5,469 bases of DNA from Kangiella sp. (GCA_026195755.1 JAPHRL010000030.1:1-5469); one strand, 5' to 3'. Shown: positions 1-4,980, counted from the stretch's first letter. The notes: generated by a model not told the origin, from the sequence alone. Made by a program: numbers and translations.

Positions 1-1697
1 AGACCTTGTTCTGCCGCTTTATGTTGCAAATAATCCACCCGAATCTTGCGGGCGTGCAATAAGAGGCGATTAATACAATCTTGTAGTTCCTGCTGCTCAT
101 TACCTTGGATACGCTCTTCGCGTTCGCTCATGGCTAAACTGGCCAGGCGATCATACAGCTTGGTATTGTCGCGCCAGTGCTCAAGCAGCATACTTGTATT
201 GATCTTGGGGGTTTTATGAATAATTTCAAGTAATTGGTGCAAAAGTTTTGAGCCTTTATCAGGCAGCGTCTGCAGCCAGCCGTAATTATTAATGGCTAAT
301 GCAAGGCTCGGTTGTTGTAACAGCAGAGTGATAGCCAGTTGCAGCGTTTTGTTGGCTTTCGGGCTCTGCGGTGCGCTTTTTTCCGGTTTCCGAGGGTGTT
401 GTGGCTGAGTTGGAGCCTCAATAATGGCGGCCAGTTTGCTCTCGGACAGATTGGCTTTTTCGGCCAGAGCACTGCTGAAGAACTCATGATAGATGGGATC
501 CGTGATTTTATCGAGATACGGCTTAGCCAGATGTACCAGCTGTCCACGACCCGAAACGGAGCCTAAATCGACCTGAGAAGACAGGTGTTCGAGGATAAAC
601 TCAAATAATGGCGTGGCTTCACTGATCATCTGTTCAAACTGTTCTTTACCCACTTTGCGAACCATGGAATCCGGATCTTCGCCATCGGGCAGGAACATCA
701 GGCGAATTTCACGACCTTCGCGCATTTGGGAGAGGCCATGTTCAAGTGCCCGTAGCGCGGCGTCACGACCGGCTCTATCACCATCAAAGCAAAGCACCAG
801 CTCGCGCGCGGCTCGGAAAAGCTGCTGCAAATGGCTGCTGGTGGTCGCCGTGCCCAGTGTGGCAACGGCATAGTTGATGTCGAATTGAGCTAAAGCGACA
901 ACATCCATATAGCCTTCGACAATCAATAAGCGACTGAGCTTTCGATTGGCCTGGCGCGCCTGATATAAGCCATAGAGTTCATTACTTTTATGGAAGATTG
1001 GAGTTTCGGGTGAGTTGAGGTATTTCGGCTCCCCTTGACCCATAACGCGGCCACCAAAAGCAATCACACGGCCTCGTTTGTCTTTTATGGGGAACATGAT
1101 GCGATCGCGGAAGCGGTCATACAGCGACTTGTCCTTGCGGATCAGCATGCCGCAATCGACCAGCTGTTGCTGCAGTTTCTTGTCCTGTTGCAGCTTAGGG
1201 AATACCGTTTCCAGGTTGCGCCATTCGCCCGGCACATAGCCAATCGCAAACTGCTTAGCGATTTCGCCACTTAAGCCACGGCTTTTCAGGTAATCTATCG
1301 CATTTTTGTTGCTTTTTAGCTGCTTTTGGTAGTAATTCGCGACTTTATCCATCAGATCGTAAAGTGAGGTGTCGACTTTAGGTTTGTTGGAGACCGTTTC
1401 TTCGCGCGGCACTTCCATACCCATCATTGCCGCTAATTCTTCGACCGCATCGGGGAATTCCAGACGGTCATACTCCATCAAAAAACCAATCGCGTTGCCA
1501 TGCAGGCCACAGCCGAAGCAATGGTAGAACTGCTTATCCTGGCTTACTGTAAAAGAAGGCGTTTTTTCACCGTGGAAAGGGCAGCAGGCTTTATAGTTAG
1601 CCCCGGCTTTTTTCAGCGGCACACGCGAATCAATCAGGTCGACAATATCAACCCGAGCTAATAATTCGTGTATAAAATGTTGCGGGATAAGGCCCAT
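1..1697 (-). CDS. dnaG: DNA primase DnaG (C-terminus cut by window edge)
   Basis: Synthesises the short RNA primers for leading- and lagging-strand replication; in the family its C-terminal domain binds the DnaB helicase. The frame is open from the ATG at 1695-1697 to the left edge, giving 565 codons; E. coli DnaG has 581, so only about the last 15 residues should be missing. Seen in order: an N-terminal CHC2 zinc ribbon with ligands C39, H42, C60, C63; the polymerase core motif RFRDRIMFPI from residue 195 and YLNSPETP from 226; the TOPRIM centre with E261 in VEGYMDV and D305/D307 in FDGDRAGRD; a Pro/Lys-rich linker near 424-443; and a helical C-terminal domain. The start MGLIP matches the family N-terminus, but no Shine-Dalgarno sequence precedes it. 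It normally shares an operon with rpsU and yqeY, yet here lies 460 bases downstream of yqeY. Confidence 0.98.
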   Translation of the reverse strand, partial: MGLIPQHFIHELLARVDIVDLIDSRVPLKKAGANYKACCPFHGEKTPSFTVSQDKQFYHCFGCGLHGNAIGFLMEYDRLEFPDAVEELAAMMGMEVPREETVSNKPKVDTSLYDLMDKVANYYQKQLKSNKNAIDYLKSRGLSGEIAKQFAIGYVPGEWRNLETVFPKLQQDKKLQQQLVDCGMLIRKDKSLYDRFRDRIMFPIKDKRGRVIAFGGRVMGQGEPKYLNSPETPIFHKSNELYGLYQARQANRKLSRLLIVEGYMDVVALAQFDINYAVATLGTATTSSHLQQLFRAARELVLCFDGDRAGRDAALRALEHGLSQMREGREIRLMFLPDGEDPDSMVRKVGKEQFEQMISEATPLFEFILEHLSSQVDLGSVSGRGQLVHLAKPYLDKITDPIYHEFFSSALAEKANLSESKLAAIIEAPTQPQHPRKPEKSAPQSPKANKTLQLAITLLLQQPSLALAINNYGWLQTLPDKGSKLLHQLLEIIHKTPKINTSMLLEHWRDNTKLYDRLASLAMSEREERIQGNEQQELQDCINRLLLHARKIRVDYLQHKAAEQG

Positions 1698-1703
1698 GGA
1701 GTA

Positions 1704-1733
1704 TTTATAATTAGGTAAGGCTTAATTGGGCAA
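1704..1733 (-). promoter_or_regulatory. Possible dnaG promoter giving a leaderless mRNA
   Basis: On the minus strand a TTGCCC hexamer (1728-1733) and a TATAAA hexamer (1704-1709) are separated by 18 bases. The usual distance from a -10 box would place the transcription start close to position 1697, the A of the dnaG ATG. No AGGAG-like sequence occurs in the bases before that ATG, which fits a leaderless or very short leader transcript. Promoter boxes this weak also arise by chance in AT-rich DNA. Confidence 0.3.
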
Positions 1734-1861
1734 TCATAGCAGAGCTACTTGTTTTTACATAGTATGCGAATTGGAATAGTTCTTTGGTTGAGGTGTTGAA
1801 TGGTATGGGGTGGTCATTGGCAACGCCATCACTTATTGCTATGGCGAGGTATTATTAATGT

Positions 1862-2014
1862 TCATTTTTTGGACGAGCAAAAAACGAACCAAAAAACTCG
1901 CCCCAAAAAGTTAGGCGCTTCGCGCTCCCCTCACTTCTCAAAATTACTTTACGTGCCGCAAAACGAAACATCCTTGTTTCGAATTTGCTAAATTGGGCTG
2001 TCCTGCCCAATTTA
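1862..2014 (-). ncRNA. Candidate RNA element: two GGA-loop hairpins followed by T-rich tracts
   Basis: Read on the minus strand, the first hairpin has 10-bp arms TAAATTGGGC/GCCCAATTTA around a six-base loop AGGACA (1989-2014). Seven bases later comes CGAAACA-AGGA-TGTTTCG (1964-1981), then TTTT, a GCGC-GAA-GCGC mini-hairpin (1915-1925), TTTTT (1905-1909), and two TTTTTT runs between CGAG (1897-1900) and CTCG (1874-1877). Twelve bases of the second hairpin match the CsrA SELEX consensus RUACARGGAUGU at 11 positions, with GGA in the loop as that protein requires. A TATAGT hexamer lies just upstream of the first hairpin (2018-2023) but has no good -35 partner. It could be a small CsrA/RsmA-binding RNA, part of the untranslated RNA between yqeY and dnaG, or a dispersed repeat. 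The structure is plain in the sequence; the function is inference. Confidence 0.4.
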
Positions 2015-2157
2015 CACTATAATTTTGAGCAATGAGGCTAACTTTTAACGGGGGAATTGGGTGCCAACTGCAAGTGTTGTCAGTTTAAAGTGGCTTACTT
2101 ATTTGTCAAAAAGGTACAGGTGACACGGTATGACGGAACGAAAATAAGCGAGGAAAA

Positions 2158-2604
2158 TTAACCGAGTCGGTTTTTGATTTTTCCGCTGACTTGTCCCATA
2201 TCGGCACGGCCTTGTAATTGGGGCTTTAGAATGCCCATTACTTTGCCCATGTCTTTAATGGATTCTGCGCCGGTACTGCTGATGGCTTGCTCGATGAGTT
2301 CGGCAATTTCGTCATCAGTTAATGGCTTTGGAAGGAATTCTTGAAGGACTTCTATTTCGGCGTGTTCGACGTCGGCCAGTTCTTGACGGCCAGCATCTTC
2401 ATACTGCTTGATAGACTCACGACGCTGTTTGACCATTTTATCTAAAATGGCAAGGATAGCGGTATCGTCTAGCTCAGTACGGGTATCGACTTCAACTTGC
2501 TTAATAGCAGACAGGACTAAACGTATAGTTGACAGGCGGGCCTTTTCTTTGGCACGCATGGCATCTTTCATGGCTTCTTTAATTCGATCATTTAGAGCAG
2601 ACAT
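2158..2604 (-). CDS. yqeY: GatB/YqeY domain protein
   Basis: A 148-aa protein matching the length and sequence of the YqeY family: it opens MSALNDRIKEAMKDAMRAKE, has a charged middle with KQRRESIKQYEDAGRQELA near residues 59-77, the EFLPKPLTDDEI segment near 89-100, and ends in the glycine-containing motif MGKVMGILKPQLQGRADM followed by VSGKIKNRL. The fold is related to the tRNA-binding tail of the GatB amidotransferase subunit; the cellular role is not firmly known, though tRNA or aminoacyl-tRNA handling is usually proposed. The start is the ATG at 2602-2604, supported by AAGGA (complement 2612-2616) seven bases upstream. It follows rpsU by 73 bases on the same strand and probably shares its transcript, which contains a hairpin between the two genes. 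No clear terminator follows its stop; the nearest hairpins are about 145 bases downstream. Confidence 0.95.
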   Translation of the reverse strand: MSALNDRIKEAMKDAMRAKEKARLSTIRLVLSAIKQVEVDTRTELDDTAILAILDKMVKQRRESIKQYEDAGRQELADVEHAEIEVLQEFLPKPLTDDEIAELIEQAISSTGAESIKDMGKVMGILKPQLQGRADMGQVSGKIKNRLG

Positions 2605-2629
2605 GTGTTTATCCTTCTATCTAATAGAA

Positions 2630-2670
2630 TTTAGGCTTTGACCCGGAGCAAATCCAGGAAAAAGCCTAAA
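2630..2670 (-). terminator. Hairpin between rpsU and yqeY, likely attenuator or processing site
   Basis: Perfect 10-bp arms TTTAGGCTTT (2630-2639) and AAAGCCTAAA (2661-2670) enclose an inner stem CC-GGA/TCC-GG (2642-2647 with 2653-2658, one C-A mismatch) and a five-base loop. On the rpsU-yqeY transcript it begins seven bases after the rpsU stop and is followed by TTCTATT, a poor U-tract, so full termination is unlikely. In E. coli a partial terminator and an RNase E site follow rpsU and let S21 be made in excess over primase; this hairpin is well placed for the same job. Confidence 0.6.
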
Positions 2671-2677
2671 ATAACTA

Positions 2678-2893
2678 TTAATACAAGCGGATGCGACGAG
2701 CGTTTTCGCGAGATACTTTTTTCGCTGCACGCTTTACTGCCGCTGCTTTTTCACGCTTGCGTACAGATGTTGGCTTCTCGTAGTATTCACGCTTACGAAC
2801 TTCCGCCAAAATACCTGCTTTTTCGCATGAGCGCTTGAAGCGACGTAATGCAACGTCAAAAGGCTCGTTATCTTTTACTCTTACGCTTGGCAT
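2678..2893 (-). CDS. rpsU: 30S ribosomal protein S21
   Basis: A 71-aa, strongly basic protein of exactly the E. coli S21 length. It matches throughout: the conserved core NEPFDVALRRFKRSCEKAG at residues 9-27, LAEVRKREYYEKP at 29-41, then a Lys/Arg-rich tail ending NARRIRLY. S21 sits on the 30S platform near the 3' end of 16S rRNA and helps initiation on mRNAs. The start is the ATG at 2891-2893 with AGGTG (complement 2901-2905) seven bases upstream; MPSVRVKDNEPF aligns with the family start. It is the first gene of the rpsU-yqeY(-dnaG) unit and is divergent from tsaD, the usual gammaproteobacterial arrangement. The leader between its promoter and the gene holds a 7-bp inverted repeat. Confidence 0.98.
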   Translation of the reverse strand: MPSVRVKDNEPFDVALRRFKRSCEKAGILAEVRKREYYEKPTSVRKREKAAAVKRAAKKVSRENARRIRLY

Positions 2894-2955
2894 TAAAAAT
2901 CACCTAACCTTAAAATGTAGTTTATTAAAAAGTAAATAAAATCAGTATGTTACAA

Positions 2956-2979
2956 TTGGTGAAGCGAGAGAATCACCAA
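2956..2979 (-). promoter_or_regulatory. Inverted repeat in the rpsU leader
   Basis: TTGGTGA (2956-2962) and TCACCAA (2973-2979) are perfect 7-base inverted arms with a 10-base spacer. If the rpsU promoter at 2990-3018 is right, the dyad lies in the first part of the transcribed leader, so it could fold as a 5' hairpin or be an operator just downstream of the promoter. It is not a LexA box (no CTGT-N8-ACAG). Confidence 0.4.
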
Positions 2980-2989
2980 GAGGGCGCAA

Positions 2990-3018
2990 ATTTTAATCAT
3001 TTTTTGATCAAAAAGCAA
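2990..3018 (-). promoter_or_regulatory. Probable rpsU promoter
   Basis: Minus-strand TTGCTT (complement 3013-3018) and TAAAAT (complement 2990-2995) are separated by exactly 17 bases, giving a sigma-70-type promoter with a good -10 and a moderate -35. Transcription would begin near 2983, leaving a leader of about 90 bases before rpsU. The spacer contains the perfect palindrome TTTTTGATCAAAAA (3001-3014), which overlaps the inner end of the -35 box. Confidence 0.45.
3001..3014. promoter_or_regulatory. Perfect 14-base palindrome TTTTTGATCAAAAA
   Basis: A self-complementary sequence centred on GATC between the divergent rpsU and tsaD genes. It overlaps the -35 box and spacer of the proposed rpsU promoter. 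It could be an operator, an A/T-tract bend, or a Dam-methylated GATC if the organism has Dam. AT-rich palindromes of this kind are not rare, so function is uncertain. Confidence 0.3.
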
Positions 3019-3126
3019 AGAGAATGCCATTAAATATTGATTTTAAGCGGAATTATTTTGAGCGCGGGAATCTGTAGTCGCACTCGCTAAATCTGACAAA
3101 CTCCATTAAAATTGCGCATTGTTTGA

Positions 3127-3152
3127 TGGCGGACGGGCTCAAAGCGCCGCCA
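3127..3152 (+). promoter_or_regulatory. GC-rich hairpin upstream of tsaD
   Basis: TGGCGG (3127-3132) and CCGCCA (3147-3152) form a 6-bp inverted repeat with a 14-base spacer, ending 38 bases before the tsaD ATG. No U-tract follows, so it is not an intrinsic terminator. If transcription starts upstream it would be a leader hairpin. I could not find a convincing -35/-10 pair for tsaD anywhere in 3000-3190. Confidence 0.3.
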
Positions 3153-3190
3153 GCACCATAACTGACCGCTTATTATAAGGTTGTAACTTG

Positions 3191-4213
3191 ATGAAAATTC
3201 TGGGTATTGAAACTTCTTGCGATGAAACTGGCATTGCTATTTATGATAGCGAGCGGGGCATTATTGCGGATGCGCTTTACAGCCAGGTCAAGTTACATGC
3301 CGAGTATGGCGGAGTGGTGCCTGAATTGGCATCACGTGATCATGTGCGCAAGACGATTCCGCTGATCAAGAAAGTGATGGCTGACTCAGGTTGTACGCCT
3401 GCTGATATTGATGCCATTGCCTACACTAAAGGACCAGGTCTTATCGGCGCGCTGTTTGTTGGCGTCGGTGTCGGGCGTAGCCTGGCTTATGCGTGGGATG
3501 TTCCTGCGATTGGTGTTCATCACATGGAGGGTCATCTATTGGCGCCGATGCTGGAAGAAGAGCAGCCTGAGTTTCCGTTTGTGGCGCTTCTGGTTTCCGG
3601 TGGCCATACCTTATTAGTGGATGTGCAGGGTTTGGGTCAATACACCATTCTAGGTGAGTCGATTGATGATGCGGCGGGCGAAGCCTTTGATAAAACCGCC
3701 AAGATTATGGGCTTGGGGTATCCGGGTGGGCCTGCGCTGGCGAAGCTTGCCGAAAAAGGTCGTCCCGGAATTTATAAATTACCGCGACCTATGACTGACA
3801 GGCCAGGACTGGATTTCAGTTTCAGTGGTCTGAAAACTGCGGTGGCTAACCTGTATCGGAGTTCCGATAAGTCAGAACAGGATCTGGCGGATATTGCTTA
3901 CGCTTTCCAGGAAGCGGTAGTAGACACTATCTATATTAAATGTCGTCGTGCTTTGGAACAAACGAACCATAAGTATCTGGTGGTTTCGGGCGGAGTGAGT
4001 GCTAACGTTGCTTTGCGTCAAAAGCTTTCGGCTTTGCTGGAAAGCAAAGGGGGGAAAGCTTATTATCCGCGCCCAGCGTTTTGTACTGACAATGGTGCCA
4101 TGATTGCTTATGCCGGTTATTGCCGTTATCAGGCAATTCTCAAACAGCAGGGACAATTCGAAGAACCCGTGATTCGTGCGCAGCCGCGCTGGCCGATCGC
4201 TGACTTGAGTTAG
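3191..4213 (+). CDS. tsaD: tRNA N6-adenosine threonylcarbamoyltransferase TsaD
   Basis: Transfers the threonylcarbamoyl group from TC-AMP to A37 of ANN-decoding tRNAs, making t6A with TsaB and TsaE in the cytoplasm. The 340-aa product (E. coli 337) is an ASKHA-fold protein: MKILGIETSCDETG at the start, the metal-binding HMEGH with H111 and H115, SGGHT at 136-140, ESIDDAAGEAFDKTA around D167, GYPGGP with G180, SGGVSAN with N272, and CTDNGAMIAYAG with the third metal ligand D300. All numbers equal the E. coli ones. I chose the ATG at 3191 because it aligns with the family start. A TTG at 3188, in frame, would add one Met and sits closer (7 instead of 10 bases) to TAAGG at 3176-3180, so initiation there cannot be excluded. 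Divergent from rpsU. A hairpin repeat begins 35 bases after the stop. Confidence 0.98.
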   Translation: MKILGIETSCDETGIAIYDSERGIIADALYSQVKLHAEYGGVVPELASRDHVRKTIPLIKKVMADSGCTPADIDAIAYTKGPGLIGALFVGVGVGRSLAYAWDVPAIGVHHMEGHLLAPMLEEEQPEFPFVALLVSGGHTLLVDVQGLGQYTILGESIDDAAGEAFDKTAKIMGLGYPGGPALAKLAEKGRPGIYKLPRPMTDRPGLDFSFSGLKTAVANLYRSSDKSEQDLADIAYAFQEAVVDTIYIKCRRALEQTNHKYLVVSGGVSANVALRQKLSALLESKGGKAYYPRPAFCTDNGAMIAYAGYCRYQAILKQQGQFEEPVIRAQPRWPIADLS

Positions 4214-4248
4214 AAGATTAAGAGTTGGAAGATTGAATATACGATATT

Positions 4249-4277
4249 GATGGGTTACGGCTAGCGCCTAACCCATC
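4249..4277 (+). repeat. Hairpin repeat, copy 1
   Basis: GATGGGTTA (4249-4257) and TAACCCATC (4269-4277) are perfect inverted arms. Inside, GGC (4259-4261) pairs with GCC (4266-4268) around the loop TAGC, leaving C4258 bulged. No U-tract follows. It lies 35 bases after the tsaD stop and before the first membrane protein gene. It has the look of a REP-type extragenic palindrome. Confidence 0.85.
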
Positions 4278-4279
4278 CT

Positions 4280-4300
4280 ATAACGATCGTTATTTAGAAT
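4280..4300 (+). promoter_or_regulatory. Palindromic operator candidate and -10 box, copy 1
   Basis: ATAACGATCGTTAT (4280-4293) is a perfect 14-base palindrome, directly followed by TAGAAT (4295-4300), one base from the TATAAT consensus. No good -35 is found 16-18 bases upstream, where the hairpin arm lies. A dyad of this size in a promoter spacer would suit a dimeric repressor of the TetR kind; that regulator class is a guess. Confidence 0.4.
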
Positions 4301-4322
4301 GAATTAAACATGGAGTTGAAGG

Positions 4323-4547
4323 ATGAAAATTGATGCAACCATAGCGGCTAATGTGATTTTTGTGTGGATTTTAATTGCCACCCCTTTGGCCTATTATTTG
4401 GCAAGAACGCGGGTTAAAAGTGTTATCCCTGTGACTATCGTTCATTTTTTTCTGGCGTTTATTCCGCCACTAAGCCTTATTGCACTGGTTATATTTAGTT
4501 TTATGAAGGAGAAAGATGCCGGTTCGCTGCCAACTGAGCAAGGCTAA
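4323..4547 (+). CDS. Small two-helix membrane protein, paralogue 1
   Basis: I do not recognise a named family. The 74-aa product has an N-terminal MKIDATIA, a first hydrophobic helix at about residues 8-27 containing WILIATPLAYYLA, a short basic turn RTRVK (28-32), and a second helix at about 34-60 with HFFLAFIPPLSLIALVIF, ending in a charged tail. The paired prolines PP in the second helix are kept in the paralogue. The basic turn predicts an inner-membrane hairpin with that loop in the cytoplasm. The ATG start is supported by GGAG (4312-4315) seven bases upstream. A seven-codon out-of-frame ORF (MELKDEN, 4310-4333) overlaps the start. The gene is one of two tandem paralogues, each with the same upstream hairpin and palindrome, which implies shared regulation. 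Confidence 0.8.
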   Translation: MKIDATIAANVIFVWILIATPLAYYLARTRVKSVIPVTIVHFFLAFIPPLSLIALVIFSFMKEKDAGSLPTEQG

Positions 4548-4566
4548 TGGTTTATAAAGATAAGCT

Positions 4567-4602
4567 GATGGGTTACGGCAAGCTAACGTTGCCTAATCCA
4601 TC
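4567..4602 (+). repeat. Hairpin repeat, copy 2
   Basis: GATGGGTTA (4567-4575) pairs with TAATCCATC (4594-4602), with one G-U pair replacing a G-C of copy 1. The inner stem is longer than in copy 1: GGCAA (4577-4581) with TTGCC (4589-4593) around a seven-base loop. The inner sequence differs from copy 1 yet still pairs, which suggests the folded form matters. Confidence 0.85.
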
Positions 4603-4604
4603 CT

Positions 4605-4625
4605 ATAACGATCGTTATTTAGAAT
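4605..4625 (+). promoter_or_regulatory. Palindromic operator candidate and -10 box, copy 2
   Basis: The palindrome ATAACGATCGTTAT (4605-4618) and the TAGAAT box (4620-4625) recur with no change relative to copy 1. The conservation of both across a duplication whose proteins have diverged to about 59% identity supports a functional control region, though recent conversion between copies would give the same picture. Confidence 0.4.
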
Positions 4626-4648
4626 GAATTAAAACATGGAGTTGAAGG

Positions 4649-4873
4649 GTGAATATTGATGCAACAGTTGCGGTAAATATAGTATTTGCTTGGGTTTTGA
4701 TTGCGACAACTTTGGCGTATTTTTTAGCCAGAAAAAGAGTTGAGAGTGTTCTACCTGTGGTTATTCTTCATTTTTTCTTGGCCTTCCTGCCACCTTTGAG
4801 CTTAATTGCATTATTGATATTGGCTAATAAGGATGAAAAAACATCTACCACAGATGTTTCGGCAAAAGGGTAG
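4649..4873 (+). CDS. Small two-helix membrane protein, paralogue 2
   Basis: Unrecognised family; paralogue of the gene at 4323-4547. Both products have 74 residues with no gaps, and about 44 positions are identical. The identical positions include IDAT at 3-6, LIAT at 17-20, the turn pattern LAR-x-RV-x-SV, HFFLAF and PPLSLIAL. The differences inside the helices are conservative hydrophobic swaps, while the C-terminal tails (from about residue 60) are unrelated, so the membrane part seems to be what selection keeps. The start is GTG at 4649 where copy 1 has ATG, preceded by GGAG at the same distance; the substitution may lower expression. The seven-codon overlapping ORF is kept here as MELKGEY (4636-4659). 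A truncated hairpin repeat follows the stop by 20 bases. Confidence 0.8.
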   Translation: MNIDATVAVNIVFAWVLIATTLAYFLARKRVESVLPVVILHFFLAFLPPLSLIALLILANKDEKTSTTDVSAKG

Positions 4874-4893
4874 AAGCTTCTTGTAAACGAAAT

Positions 4894-4913
4894 GATGGGT
4901 TACGGCTAACGCC
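4894..4913 (+). repeat. Hairpin repeat, copy 3, left half only
   Basis: GATGGGTTA plus CGGCTAACGCC recurs here, but the expected right arm TAACCCATC is absent: the sequence runs into GGGTCTG at 4914. Neither the palindrome nor a third membrane gene follows. This looks like the broken end of the tandem array, possibly after deletion of a third unit or insertion of the sequence beyond 4914. Confidence 0.75.
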
Positions 4914-4980
4914 GGGTCTGCCCCCTTGGGTGAATTGCCAACCTACAAAGTACATCATTCACAAAAGTAGTCTTACTTGC

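Larger units (their letters stand above)
1698..2157. other. 460-base gap between yqeY and dnaG, no convincing protein gene
   Basis: The only open frame of note here is a 63-codon plus-strand frame at 1800-1991. It has no ribosome binding site, has a Lys/Pro/His-rich composition resembling no family I know, and runs through the hairpins described separately, so I do not call it a gene. The stretch holds a small hairpin at 1824-1846 (CGCCAT/ATGGCG), T-rich tracts at 1865-1909 as read on the minus strand, a GCGC-TTC-GCGC mini-hairpin at 1915-1925, and two strong hairpins at 1964-1981 and 1989-2014. From 2015 to 2157 I see nothing clear apart from a TATAGT hexamer on the minus strand at 2018-2023. 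Confidence 0.6.
4249..4913 (+). repeat. Head-to-tail duplication: two hairpin-palindrome-gene units plus a third half hairpin
   Basis: Unit 1 starts at the hairpin at 4249 and unit 2 at 4567 (offset 318); a third left arm starts at 4894 (offset 327). Each complete unit is a hairpin repeat, the palindrome ATAACGATCGTTAT, a TAGAAT box, an SD GGAG and a 74-codon membrane protein gene, all in the same orientation. From the right hairpin arm to the start codon (4273-4322 and 4598-4648) the units differ only by one A in an A-run. The bases between gene 1 and hairpin 2 are unrelated to those before hairpin 1, so the repeated unit begins at the hairpin. Confidence 0.9.

Noticed and set aside
339..1274. 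Several plus-strand open frames (339-566, 613-873, 1035-1274) opposite dnaG
   Set aside because: They are antisense to conserved primase coding sequence and show no protein-like features.
1800..1991. 63-codon plus-strand open frame in the yqeY-dnaG gap
   Set aside because: No ribosome binding site, low-complexity Lys/Pro-rich composition, and it runs across the hairpins; better explained by the repeat or RNA element.
2056..2072. Sigma-54 promoter (TTGGCACC then TTCCC on the minus strand)
   Set aside because: The -24 part is good but the -12 GC is missing, so the match is not adequate.
3872..4156. 94-codon minus-strand open frame inside tsaD
   Set aside because: Lies wholly within a strongly conserved gene on the other strand and has no family resemblance; a shadow frame.
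4249..4277. Intrinsic terminator of tsaD
   Set aside because: The hairpin has no U-tract on either strand and recurs before and after other genes, so it is a repeat; it may still protect the 3' end.
4249..4913. Integron gene cassettes with attC sites
   Set aside because: The arms run GTT...AAC (GATGGGTTA then TAACCCATC), opposite to the RYYYAAC...GTTRRRY order of attC, and no integrase is visible.
4249..4913. CRISPR array
   Set aside because: Only two full repeats and one half, separated by protein-coding genes of 225 bases rather than short uniform spacers.
4930..4962. GTGAAT/ATTCAC inverted repeat
   Set aside because: Only six bases with a 21-base spacer in AT-rich DNA; expected by chance.
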